A stretch of DNA of 64,000 nucleotides from Hormiphora californensis (taxonomy: Eukaryota; Ctenophora; Tentaculata; Cydippida; Pleurobrachiidae), in the NCBI GenBank assembly GCA_020137815.1, contig CM035361.1, positions 2,439,542 through 2,503,541 of the forward strand. Direction: 5' to 3'. The translations under genes were made by a program, and so were the position numbers. The notes below the pieces were generated by a model that saw only the letters and a list, made by a program, of their open reading frames with translations, was not told the DNA's origin and searched no databases. Of the stretch, positions 10,798 to 22,089 are shown piece after piece; position 1 is the first letter of the stretch; the number at the start of each line of letters is the position of its first letter.

Positions 10798-12410
10798 ATA
10801 GAGACGGGGAGGAAAGTACATGTGGTTCAATCTAATTTGATCTCCTCCTCTAGAAACAGACCGTTTCCTGTGCACAGAGGGGGGGGAGCAGATTGAGAAA
10901 ATGAGAGAAAGGGGAGTTGGCACACAGCTGCTAAGGTACTGCACCAATGAGAATGTATATAACTGCATAGATTATTACTCCATAACGACTCGTTCTTGAC
11001 GAAAATGGCGACTTTTTGGTATAAAAATCAAATTTTTTCCCCGGGCTCAGCTGTTGCTTCGCCCAATAAAAAACTTGGGGTATGTCATATCACGTGACTG
11101 GTCAGTGGCAAAACAATCAAAATTTTGGGTGGTTACACACAGAGAGATGTGACAAAGCAAGAGACAAACCAATCAAAAACACATGCAAAGAGACTAAAAC
11201 ACACTGCTGCAAGTGTTACACACAGTTTTTTAACAGTGAAAAGAAGAGAGAGAAAGATGAAAAGTGAGAGAGAGGGTCGAGGGAGATTGGAATTCTTGGA
11301 AATAGCAAACAACAAAACTGATGAGGGGATAATTAAAGAGAGAAAGAGGGAGAGTGAGTGTAAAATGGCAGACTGTGTGTCGTGTGACGTGTAGTACCTT
11401 GTCAGTTGTCAGTCATATTCTGTGTGTTTGTGTGTGAATAAGGTGTAAAAACACTGCGAGAACATTTTTCTTACTCATAACCCACTGCCTCCATATCTGC
11501 AAGCTCCCGCAGAAGCACAGTGCAAATTTCACCGTGCAAATGGTCGCACGGAGCGGGAGTGATATTTGCACTCGCGGTATATATACATGATATATATAAA
11601 GAAAAAATTCCGGCTGGCTCCTGACTACAACTATAAACGGAGCGCTTACACTTGTACAAATCCCGATATGTGTAAGTACTATAAGTTGTTGGAAAAATGT
11701 CACACGCTACGTTAAATGCGAGCTGCTCAATATTTTAAAAGTTTCACAAGATCCTCACTTCTCCACCGCCATAGAACCCACTCACTTTTTCACTCATTTC
11801 TCTTCATTTGAATAACGTGCGTGTAAGGAATGAACATTTGTGTAAGCACTCAACAGAGATGGGAAACTCTTGACTTATGGCGAGTGGTATTCTCGAACAC
11901 CGTTGGTAAGTTTTCGCCAAAAGTCTCGGTCATCCATCATTAAAGCTATCTCGTCGATTTTTTTTTCACTCCAGTGTTCCTTCGCATGATCTCACTCTGG
12001 TATCAATGTGACCAAATGAATCGCATTCCATTAATCCATTATTTCTCTCTTGCCATCTATTTTACTGTCAACCGGACAAAAATTCGTATCTCGCACCGTT
12101 TAGCCATTATTTGCATATTTAAGCACCGATTCATGATTTAATGCATATTCTAAATATTTCCACTTGGGCTACTTAGGAGTAACTCCTAAAACGTTTTCAT
12201 CGACATATTCCGGCGCAGAATAATCGATTTATAATTATGGGGAGTTGTCTTTCTCTCCTTAGCTTAGTAACTGTTACCAACCAATATACACTCAATTGTG
12301 AGGTGTTTTGACTGTTTTTCAGTTCTCTTTGTGTGTTTTGATTAGTGTTCTCTCTCTTGTTAGTGTGTAATACTTGAAACAAACAACTAAAGCAGGGTAT
12401 TATATAACCT
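10303..12410. other. Intergenic region with simple repeats and one dispersed repeat
   Basis: No coding exon was recognised. Contents: a (GA)n tract at 10749-10791; purine-rich stretches around 11240-11360; the third, diverged copy of the GGAGCGCTTACACTTGT family at 11603-11800. The small ORFs here are mostly GA/CT-repeat translations. Confidence 0.5.
11603..11800. repeat. Dispersed repeat family 'GGAGCGCTTACACTTGT', copy 3
   Basis: Retains CCGGCTGGCTCCTGAC, then AACGGAGCGCTTACACTTGT, then AATGTCACACGCTA and TTTTTCACTCATTTCT. It is more diverged than copies 1 and 2. Confidence 0.6.
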
Positions 12411-12598
12411 ATAAACTCTGACCACTGGGACGTTATTGGTTTAAACCCCTCCGCCTCTCCATCGGCTACGCCTCGGGATCATCGTCGTGATTTAAACCAG
12501 TTTATCCGCCAGTGGTGGATAAACTACAGCTAGCTTCTCCCAGCGGCGCAATGGGAGAAAGCTATCTGAAATAACGCGCCACTGGCAAGAGTTTATAC
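12411..12598. mobile_element. MITE-like element of about 190 bp
   Basis: Imperfect terminal inverted repeats: ATAAACTCTGACCACTGG with CGTTATT at the left, and AATAACGCGCCACTGGCAAG with AGTTTATA at the right. The interior has further hairpins (AGCTTTCTCCCATTG type). From 12600 to 13320 I see no gene. Confidence 0.65.
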
Positions 12599-13328
12599 CT
12601 CATACAAACTTGCCATACTACACGACTATAACGAATAAGAAATGAAATCACATCAACAAGTCATCGGCATGAAACCTCTAAATGGTTAAAAACTGTTTCT
12701 TGTTCTCAGAATTCCATTGCACCATGGTGAGCACTGTGTAGACCTGTGCGATCCTGCTGTAGCTTGATATCGAATATGCGATATCATGCAATTAATCATT
12801 CACTTGGAACAGCTGGGAGAGACAACCCCCACAGCTTATAATTCATTACTGCATTGGCCCATTCGTTTGATATTGCGTGACCATGTCCCCAGACGATATT
12901 TTCCATTTTTCCAATGACGAATGACTATCATGATCTTCATCCTTCATTGAAATTACTGTTAATTATAGTTCATTAGTCGAAAGGCAACATATTTGTATGC
13001 ACATTGCACAATGCATACTAAATTTTGATAGCTTAGATTACGATCGCAATTTTTCGCCCATGTATGCAGGATTCATGACGCCTATATTGACGAATGCACG
13101 ACAGTTTTATAGCGAATCCGGGACTTGTCACCAGTTGAAATAGTGTACTTGACTCATACAATTCATATACAATATATTTATTTCTCAGAGGTTTGCTTAT
13201 TTAGTATGTGTGTACCGATACTACTAGAGATAGTACGTGTCCCTATTAGGCTGGTATTTTAGCCATCACAAAACATCTCGAATGCTCAATCATGGTCAAT
13301 TGTTTGAGTCAAAAATTACTCGTAGGCT

Positions 13329-13458
<130 letters not shown>

Positions 13459-13704
13459 TAAGAGAGAAATTTCACCGTTTGAACAATATTTACTTTGCAC
13501 ATCCTCTCTGCATATAGTGTGACACTATCAGCTCTCTCCCTTTACAGCAGCATGATCGTTGATGGGTTTTCCTGGAGGCATTTGCAAATTGATATGCACT
13601 TCGTTTTAAAGAGTTCCATTAGCAAAGAGCTTTTCCCAACCAGTGTTTCAGCAGTGTAAAGTACCCAGATTTTGATTTCTTGAGATTTATATCCTACTAT
13701 AGTA

Positions 13705-13769
13705 CTCTCTGTTAGTTAATATAACAATCTCACCTACTCTCTGTTAGTTAATATAACAATCTCACCAGG
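13705..13769 (+). repeat. Tandem duplication abutting the first coding exon of the EF-hand gene
   Basis: A 33-bp unit containing ACTCTCTGTTAGTTAATATA and ACAATCTCAC is present twice in a row and runs straight into CACCAG before the exon that carries the start codon. If CACCAG is a real acceptor (5'UTR exon upstream), this is one more duplicated 3' splice region. Confidence 0.75.
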
Positions 13770-13771
13770 AG

Positions 13772-15771
13772 ATGAAAGTGAAAGGAGGTGGAAGTCAGGA
13801 TCTTTATAAAGATATTTTCGATTCTTTTGATGTCGACAAAAATGGATATCTCAGCATCAGAGAACTTGGTACGATGATATCAGTGATATTCTACAATTAT
13901 AGTTTACGTTTACATCAACTATGATATCAGTCTTCAAGTCGATTTTAGCATCATTGTGATTTGTTGCACTTTAGAAGCTAAGAAGCTCTTCTCCACCGTA
14001 CGGCACGGTTTGCGTGTCTTCACAATCCCATCACCCAAAACTTTGTTGAGTTCCCTCTAACGCTCCAGTTGCAGATTGGAGGCTGGCTCCAGTTTCTGGG
14101 GCCAGCCTCCAGTCTGCAACTGGCGCAAGCTGGGAGAGTCCCTGTGCGCGCCAAATCTTCGTTGACTAGCAGGGTTTTCGACGTGAATTGCATGTAAAGT
14201 AGCGCGCGCGGCAGTGTCAGCAGTGTCAGCAGGGGCCTGCTTCATTGTAACTAACATCAGTCGCAAAATCTCTAACTAGAGATTTTGCGACTGATGTTAG
14301 TTACAATGAAGCAGGCCCCTGCTGACACTGCCGCGCGCGCTACTTTACATGCAATTCACGTCGAAAACCCTGCTAGTCAACGAAGATTTGGCGCGCACAG
14401 GGACTCTCCCAGCTTGCGCCAGTTGCAGACTGGAGGCTGGCCCCAGAAACTGGAGCCAGCCTCCAATCTGCAACTGGAGCGTTACTCAACAACTTGTGAT
14501 TTCAGGAAAGTGTATGAGTGCACTGAACAAGAAGATTAGTAAGACGGAGCTGAAGTTTCTTATTGCCTGCTCTGATAAGGATGAAAATGGGAAAATGGAT
14601 TGTTACGAGTTCTCTCTCATGGCATCTGTTCTGGTTAGTGAATTGTTTTTGCTGTTAAGTGAAATGTGAAAGATTTAATGCTACTGCAGCCGAATGATAG
14701 TAAAAACCCACGGGCCACCTGACACCAACCTTACCTGACATCAATTCATATAAGTTTTATCCAACTCTATTTTCAGCACATGCTAAGTATTGATGACCTG
14801 AAAGAGCTGAGAGAAGTATTTACATCATTTGATCTAGATGGTGATGGCTCTATCGATGTTAAGGAACTTGGACGATGCATGGCGAAACTAGGTTAGAATC
14901 CAACCATATCATGTGGCTTCCTTTACTTGCTATATTACCCTAAAACATTGGGGGTTATCAAAAACCTGTAAGGGGTGACACCAAGAACCGTGACCAAGAA
15001 CCGTGACCTAAAAAACGATTTCTAATTGGTTGTTTACTTGTTTCGGTCGGTTCTTGGGTGACACAATCTCAAATTGTATAGGTCAGGAGTTATCGGTAGC
15101 CGAGTGCCAGCAGCTGATAGACGGAGCTGATAAGGACTCTGATGGGGAGATGAGCTTCTTTGAATTTGTGGTGAGTCATGTAATCTCTCACAATCTTTTT
15201 ATCAATTACCAAGGTCTATAGTTGCTCTATTACTCAGTTTTATAAACATTCAACTACAGGGTGCTCTTTCCTATATAGGTGATGGTGAAACAAGATGATG
15301 GGTTCGACGAAGAAAAGGATCTTTATGAGGCGTTCAACATGTTCGATCTTAATGGTAATAATTGTACCTCAAATACCAATTATAAAACACTGGCTAGTTA
15401 TTTGGGATATGTATCTCTTCCAATGTGTGTAATATCTCTTCCAGGAAATGGAACTATTGATAGATCGGAACTGACCAATGTTTTCAAGCAAATGGGCAAA
15501 GAACCAACCTCCGAGGAGCTAGAAGGAATGTTTCAGTAAGTTTAAAAACTACTAACTTTACTTATCTGGCCCTGTCGACGTGTCTGTGGCGGTATACAAA
15601 ACTTAATATTATTAGCTATTATTATTAGGCATGTCTTTCACATGTTTTTATCTTGGCCCTCAGGGCGCTATGTCGATGATAATCACATGACAAGCAAATA
15701 TTTTCAGACAAGCAGACGGAGATGGAGATGGAAATATTTCATTCGAAGAATTCAAAGCTATCATGATGTGA
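13772..15771 (+). CDS. Six-EF-hand calmodulin-like calcium-binding protein, 219 residues
   Basis: Predicted cytosolic Ca2+ sensor or buffer. Exons: 13772-13868, 14506-14633, 14777-14891, 15082-15170, 15279-15354, 15445-15535, 15708-15771 (TGA). The lengths give 220 codons with consistent phases. Six canonical 12-residue loops can be read: DVDKNGYLSIRE (20-31), DKDENGKMDCYE (56-67), DLDGDGSIDVKE (94-105), DKDSDGEMSFFE (130-141), DLNGNGTIDRSE (166-177), DGDGDGNISFEE (202-213). Every loop has Asp at 1, Gly at 6 and Glu at 12, so all should bind calcium. Six hands is the number in calbindin-D28K/calretinin/secretagogin, but the local sequence is more calmodulin-like. No signal peptide or membrane segment. 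Intron 1 holds a 427-bp palindromic element (14058-14484). Confidence 0.93.
14058..14484. mobile_element. Foldback element in EF-hand gene intron 1
   Basis: Arms of about 210 bp, termini TAACGCTCCAGTTGCAGATT and its complement, centre near 14275. The arms include GACTAGCAGGGTTTTCGACG and GGCAGTGTCAGCAG. Diverged relatives are present in EXOC3 intron 21 at 34361-34450 (CGCTCCAGTTGCAGATTGG) and 34970-35160 (GATGACTAGCAAGGATTTCG, CAGTGTCAGCAG). Confidence 0.88.
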
Positions 15772-16172
15772 AATTGAGTAGGATCATGTGTGTCTCAAAG
15801 ACAATGTGATGTCATAATGACGTCACTACGCAGAACCTCTCCACTGTGGATAACTTGTTCGAGAATTAATGGAATTGATATATGTTTGATCGAGAACTCT
15901 GTTTAATTGGTGTTGTTGTACCTTTCAAGCTGTTTAATTCATCCCCCGGTAAAACAGTTGTTGCGATTTGTAAAGACCTTTAGAGCTGCTATTATAAAAC
16001 ATAAGATAAGGTGCATCATGTTTCTGGGAGAGACTTACTTCTTATCAACATTGACAAGCAGTTTTTTCTTATCAACCCCCTCGCATTCTTTTTCTCTTTG
16101 TACCTGCATCACTTGCTTTCTCTCCTGAATTATCTCACCAGACTTCTCTCTCTCTCACTCACTCTCTCTCAC

Positions 16173-16253
<81 letters not shown>

Positions 16254-16524
16254 ATTTCCCTTTTTTGTTATCGTGTACTGTTGACCTTGCCTTGTTTCTC
16301 TATAAAGCTTTATAAAAGGTCAGGTCATATTACCTTCGAGTTCGACAGTCGACAGCGCCGTGTTCAAATAGTTTAACTTTAATCTATATCTATCATATGC
16401 ATGATATGGGTGGCATGATGAGACCCCCTTCCATGCCACCAGTTCCGCCAGGACTAAAACTAGTAAAGCAAAAGAATATGAAATACCAGCATCTTTCCTA
16501 AAAAACAGTACTTCTGCAGAGAGT
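15772..16524. other. Intergenic between EF-hand and CREG genes
   Basis: Holds a (CT)n tract at about 16146-16250 and no coding exon I can support. The two genes are in the same orientation and about 750 bp apart, so the 3'UTR of one and the promoter of the other must lie here. No promoter element was identified. Confidence 0.5.
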
Positions 16525-19500
16525 ATGTTTTGGAGAGCTGTATTAGCGTGTTGTTTGATTGCAGGTACTGCTGCATACTACGAACCACCCCCTCCTGACC
16601 ATGAGGATCTTATCGGTAGGTTTTCAAGCAATATATCACAGCTTTCTTGATCTAGTTCTCACTTTGGTGACATATAGACACCTGGCGCGACTCCCGCTCA
16701 ATCTTGGTCGCACACGGTGTCTATGCCACCAAGTTCTCACTATGATTTTTACCATTTTATGCTCTTTTTATATCATTGGGATAACCCAGTTCCGTAAAAA
16801 CCCAGATTCCTGATATAGTTCACTCCATGTTGCAGGAACTGCAAGGTGGATAGTCAAGTACAGCAACATTTCTGTTGTGGCTACCAACTCCCTACTACTC
16901 CCTGGGTTCCCCTGGGCCAAAACTAAGGATGTGGCTGATGGGTTGTACAATGAAACCTTCTCTCGAGGTTTGCTGAGTAAGGGGGAGGGGGTTAGAAGTG
17001 GTTAGAGGGGGAGGGAGAGGGGGTTAGCGCGATACTGAGTGACCACTCTCCTTGCTTCGATCTTCTCAGCAGAATGGATGAGAATTGAAAAAGGGTCTGC
17101 GTGATGCCTGACTACCGGGGAGAGGGATATTGCCTAGTGTAGTAACACAAAGGCTAACCCCTACCTGACTTCAATTCTCTCTATGGAAAAGCAGCTCTCC
17201 CTCTCAGAGAGTCTGAGTCTCACCCCAACTGTTTCATGTATCTCCCTCTCAGAGAGTCTGAGTCTCACCCCAACTGTTTCAGGTATCTCCCTCTCAGAGA
17301 GTCTGAGTCTCACCCCAACTGTTTCAGGTATCTCCCTCTCAGAGAGTCTGAGTCTCACCCCAACTGTTTCAGGTATCTCCCTCTCAGAGAGTATGAGTCT
17401 CACCCCAAATTCTCTGTTTCAGGTATCTCCCTCTCAGAGAGTCTGAGTCTCACCCCAACTTCTCTCTTTCAGGTATCTCCCTCTCTGAGAGTCTGAGTCT
17501 CACCCCAACTGTTTCAGGTATCCCGATGATTTATTCTTCACCGATGGCTACTCTAACCCACGACTTTACTGCGGACCCCAAGGTACACAATTCTGAGTCA
17601 TCTAACCAGAAACCGACCGAATCAGGAAATACTGGTCCCTGATTGGTTGGTAACCAGTCACGTGACCTAAATAACGAGTTCTGATTGGTTACCTCCCTGT
17701 TTTTAATTGTTGTACGTAACAAGTGGTCTTACAGGTCACATTTGCTTACAGTGCAGAGTTTACCCACTGGTGTATGGATCAAGATATTGACAATGATAGC
17801 CCAACGTGCGGCCTAATTGCCCTATCAGGTTTTAGTTTAGTTACATAATAGGGCTGTATCTGGCACCTGCCCACTGTGCAACTCTCTTATTCAACATTGA
17901 AATAATCTTCCCGTGATAGAAACAATTTAATCAATTTAATTAAAACAGTGTTCAAATTCAAATCAAATTCATAAATTTGCGTAACACACAGGATATTTAA
18001 AAAGATAAACCTCCTAAAAAGAGTCAATACTCAGTACACTCACAGCACAGCGACACATAACACACTAACACGCATCATGGACACCACTCTAGTATTGAGT
18101 TACTGTTTGCTTGAGCAGGATAACCGCTGATGGGGGGTGTATCCGGAATGGTAGAGAGGAAACTACCTAGCTGAGATTTGAACTGATAAAGAGTTGGGGC
18201 CTCCTTTACAGATCGAGGCAAAGTGTTCCACAACCTTGCCCCCAGTACCGCAAATGATTGTTCGTATAGCGACAGGTTAGATCGTTGAGCCTCGTACGAG
18301 TATCGAGGGACGACAGCACTAGGGCCAGAGCGGTGCCTGTCGACGAAACACATGTCAGTACTGTTGGGTATCTCATTGTTGTACACTTTCCACACAAGAA
18401 TCATAGTGTACCTCTCACGTCGGCGCTGAAGCGATAAAAGTCCCAGGGTTTGAAGACGTTGCCAGTAGTTCAGCCCCTTGAGACCAACGATCTTACGGGT
18501 GTACGATCGTTGAATATCCTCAACACGACTAATATCCCCATTTTTGGAAGGTGACCACAGTGTGCAACAGTAGTCAAGATGGGGACGCACCAGTGACTTG
18601 TAAAGAGTCATCATGGTGCGGCGAGTTCTGGATCTAAATGCACTTAATGTCCATCCAGCAACCCGACTAGCCGTGGTAACAACTCGAGATATTTGGGCCG
18701 ACCATTGACCATCACTCGAGAGTAGAACACCTAAGTCTCGGACAGTGTCTGTTGGATCGATGAACCTCCCATCAGAGAGTTGATAGGAATAGTTCTCAGC
18801 ACTGAACGGTACTTCTCTAAGGGGAAACTCTAACTGAAATGGCATCCCATTAATGGGATCCCATCAGCAGTACAACTCTAACTGATAATGAACCACAGTG
18901 ATGGTTCTTTCTCTGTATTCTCTCTGTGTGCGCGCCCAATCAATCAATGCCCGGGCATGCCCAATGTACTGCTACAGAGAGAATACAGAGAAAGAACCAT
19001 CACTGTGGTTCATTATCAGTTAGAGTTGTACTGCTGATGGGATCCCATTAATGGGATGCCATTCAGTTAGAGTTTCCCCTAAGCGAACTGGTGTGATTCA
19101 GGGTGAAATTCATGACCTCGAACTTTGACTGGTGCAAGGACATATTGTTAGCGTCAGCCCAGGTTATCACACTGTTCAGATCCTCCTGTAGGTTCAATTT
19201 GTCAACCATAGTACGGATAGCAGAGAAGATTTTAGTGTCATCAGCGAACGACAAAGAAGAACCGTGTTTGATTACGGATTCCAGGTCAATTACATAGATC
19301 AGAAATAAAAGTGGACCGAGAACAGTCCCTTGTGGGACCCCACTTATGACTTCTGCAAAAGAAGACGCTACGCCGTCGACTAAGACCGTTTGTTTCCGGT
19401 CTAGTAGGAAGCTGCGGATCCATTCAAGTAGTTTGCCCTTAACTCCATATCTTTTCGAGAAGTATACCGATGTCAACTTTATCAAACGCCTTCTCGAAGT

Positions 19501-21854
19501 CCAAGTAGATTACATCCACTTCAAGAAGGTCGTTGAGATTGTTCAGAATATTGTCAATGTGACGAGTGAGTTGGGATAAGCAGCTCCTCTTGCTTCTAAA
19601 CCCATGCTGAGATTCGTTAAACAAGTTCTCTGATTCAAAGTATGACACCATTTGAGATCTTACAACCCGTTCAAATGTCTTGGCAATGTGACTGGTGAGG
19701 GAGATCGGGCGGTAATTTTCAGCTTTCATTTTAGGACCCTTTTTGTAGAGGGGTGCAATGTACTGAAGTTTCAGACAGGGTGGTACAATACCAGAATCAA
19801 ACGATTTGGCCCATAAGATGGATAGGGGGTAGGACAGCGATGATCGGCAGTCACGTAAAATTCTGGCAGGTACATCTCCTGGAGGGCCGGCTGAATAGGG
19901 ATTGAGGTCATGTAGTGCCTTTTCAATATCAGCGGTGGAGAAAACGATGTCTGAAAGGCTGCATGTAGAAGGAATGATGTTGTCTGCAGCTGTTGAGGAA
20001 GAGTTTGAAGGAGTGCTGAAAACAGATGTGAATTGTGATTGAAACAGTTCTGCCTTCATAGCGGGAACGTCAGTGAGTGAACCATCACTTGTCTGTAAAG
20101 GAGGTATGCGTGACCGGGTCTTCCTCTTTCGGTTGGCGTATGACCAGAAGAATTTTGGGTTAGCTTTGAGTTTTGTCAACGCCTCGTTTTCATCACTGTC
20201 AAGTCGCTGAGAAATGTGGCACAAAATTTCCCAAGTAATTCTGGAAACACCAATCTCGAGCTGTGGCAAAAGGTGAGGTTTATTCTGCCGTGCAAGAGCA
20301 ATCCGTTTATTCAAACTCCGCTGTTTCACTTTCAATTTCCTGAGAACAGGGTCCCTTCTTTTTTTACGGGCCTTCTTCTTACGAGAGTGGTGAGATAAGA
20401 CCTGTAGAACAGTCAGGGTGAAAAGTTGAACGAAATCAGAACCATCACCGTCATCGCAGATGTCGGCGAGTGCTAGCCAATCGATCTGGTCCAACTCCCT
20501 ACACATTTCAGGGAAGTTAGCCTCATGAAAGTTGTAAATATCAAAGTCCGTGAATCGATGGTCTGATTGACGAGTGGGTAAGATACCAAACCCAAGTGTA
20601 GAGCTGATCATATTATGGTCAGAAATACACGACTCCGATACCTCAGTTTTGAAGACATAGTCTGGCCGGTTGGTGAGAACGAGGTCTAGAATATTCAAGC
20701 CCCGTGTTGGGGAGTCAACAAGCTGAGTGAGAAAATATGAGTTCACAAATTTTAGTAGCATCTGTGAGCAAGGGTTAGGTCCTCCAGTGAGTGTTCTATG
20801 TCTGGCATATTGAAGTCGCCCATAACATAGATGTCAGGACAACCCTTGTCGAGTTCGCACTGATCAATGAAACGGGATAGATCATCAAAAAGGTCATTCG
20901 CACCACCAACAGGAGTTACCAGATCATCAGGATCTTTCTTGACAGGAGCTTGTTTCTTCTTCCTCTTCTTCTTACCGCTACGGCCTGCCTTCGGACTGAT
21001 TTTGAACTCGTATTCCTCATCAGATAACACTGATTCTGGATCTTCAGCACTTCGGTTGCACATGAAGGTTTCAATTTTGTTGTTTTTGTCCTTGCACGGC
21101 AGACACAACCAGACCGACCCCGTCAAGGACCCAAGGGTGCCATCCATAGCCTCGCAATCATGAGACCCCTGCTGGCAAAGAAAACAGCGGACACGAGGAG
21201 ATTCACCTAGTTTAACTGCATATCCTTCTCCGCAGCCCTCACAATCACAGGGAAAATGACATTCCAGCTGAATGATGATGTAGTCAGCTAGTGTAGTGCG
21301 GTTCTGGTACCGCTTAGTTTTATCCGCATGTGAGCCGGGGGATGCACCGAAGAAAGATGCAGCGGCTTCCAGGTGGGCACAATTGAATGTGCGGATGATG
21401 TCCAGATTCTTGGTGTAATCCACATCATGGCGGTAGGCAGACAGGACCTTTTTGGTGAGAGGATCTGCTGCGTTTACAAGATTTCCAACGGCAAGGGCAT
21501 TGCCATCACTTTTGTCATCAGTAGGTGTAGCCATATTTGTCATATCTGGCATGGCTAGAGCCTACAGAGGGATATTCGAAAACGCACGGGCGCGCGCCTC
21601 AAATTAATTTGTTTAAAGTAGTGTTGAAAAGTTTGAAACTATTTAACTATTAGAAACTATTTAACTAAAACAGCGTTAGAAACCATTTAATTAAAACAGT
21701 GTTAGAAACGATTTAACTAAAACATTTCTCCACACACCAGGCGAGATGGAGGAGGTATCTGACGACGATGAGGTTGCGTTTGCTAAACTAGGAATGTTCC
21801 AGCGTCATCCTATCACCGCTTCATGGCCTCCTGGTCATGGATTTAGGTATAGGG

Positions 21855-21890
<36 letters not shown>

Positions 21891-22089
21891 TCCTCCAATT
21901 TGCACATAGGAGTTTCATTTTGAGAATTGCAGTAGGTATCCTAATTCTCTCTCACCCAGGTTCTACAAGCTTGTAATCCAGAACATTCTAGTGCTGGACT
22001 ACTATGGTGGACCCCACAAACACGTCAGTGTGGAGGACTACCTAAACTACAAACCCACCTGGGGTCTTGAGGAAAATATGGTGTTTTAA
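16525..22089 (+). CDS. CREG1-like: CREG-family secreted glycoprotein, 6 exons, 205 residues
   Basis: Cellular repressor of E1A-stimulated genes family: small secreted or lysosomal proteins with an FMN-binding-like split barrel, usually lacking the flavin. Exons: 16525-16615, 16836-16967, 17518-17582, 17735-17828, 21741-21846, 21960-22089 (TAA); total 206 codons (human CREG1 is 220 residues). Start chosen because it gives a good signal peptide (MFWRAVLACCLIAGTAA). Family landmarks visible: ARWIVKYSNISVVAT at the start of the barrel, GIPMIYSSPMATLTHDF, THWCMDQ...SPTCGLIALSG with the paired cysteines, MFQRHPITASWPPGH, and VLDYYGGPHKHVSVEDYLNY near the C-terminus. N-glycosylation sites NIS and NET are present. 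Intron 2 ends in a 45-bp minisatellite that duplicates the exon 3 acceptor; intron 4 (3.9 kb) carries an antisense LINE. Confidence 0.95.
16666..16730. mobile_element. Short MITE in CREG intron 1
   Basis: About 65 bp, ends GGTGACATATAGACACC and GGTGTCTATGCCACC, with CAATCTTGGTCGCACACGGT inside. The same terminus (CAATCTTGGTCGCGCACGGT) closes the palindrome at 46797-47237, so this is a deleted relative. Confidence 0.7.
17201..17525 (+). repeat. 45/50-bp minisatellite built from the CREG exon 3 splice acceptor
   Basis: Seven units start at 17201, 17246, 17291, 17336, 17381, 17431 and 17481. Each ends CTGTTTCAG/GTATCTCC or a close variant; the last is the true acceptor of exon 3 at 17518 (CTGTTTCAG/GTATCCCG). 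Unit 1 has CATG instead of CAGG, leaving five decoy AGs in units 2-6. Only the decoy at 17472 would add a multiple of three bases (45). Confidence 0.92.
17880..21570 (-). mobile_element. CR1/L2-like LINE, antisense in CREG intron 4, broken
   Basis: Read on the minus strand: an ORF1-like segment (21552 to about 20870) with a Cys-rich finger (CDCEGC, CFLCQQ, CLPC) and a Lys-rich tail; then an abrupt join to the end of an apurinic-type endonuclease (MGDFNMPDIE; later SDHN); reverse transcriptase with NYRPISLTSHIAKTFE, HGFRSKRS, GVPQGTVLGPLLF and the catalytic FADD; and a CR1/L2-type C-terminal part (HLDYCCTLWSP, LWNTLPRSV) ending at 18075. The front of the endonuclease is missing (internal deletion), a frame slip lies near 19460, and a 259-bp element interrupts the RT downstream of FADD. 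Not mobile as it stands. Confidence 0.92.
18821..19079. mobile_element. Foldback element inserted into the LINE RT, TAA target duplication
   Basis: Termini GGGGAAACTCTAACTG and CAGTTAGAGTTTCCCC, arms about 125 bp including ATCCCATTAATGGGATCCCA and GAGAATACAGAGAAAGAACC. It is bordered by TAA on both sides (18818-18820, 19080-19082). The interrupted protein reads through (TSSLR then EVPFS) if the element and one TAA are removed, which fixes the borders. A 3-bp TAA duplication with GG-starting ends suggests PIF/Harbinger-type; a 5-bp CTAAG reading is also possible. Confidence 0.85.

Noticed and set aside
14057-14539. Mirror-image ORFs starting MRLMLVTMKQAPADT on both strands
   Set aside because: Identical because they sit in the two arms of the foldback element in the EF-hand gene intron.
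16386-16500. Upstream start for CREG giving MHDMGGMMRPPSMPP
   Set aside because: It runs to a stop and would replace a clear signal peptide; the ATG at 16525 needs no extra exon.
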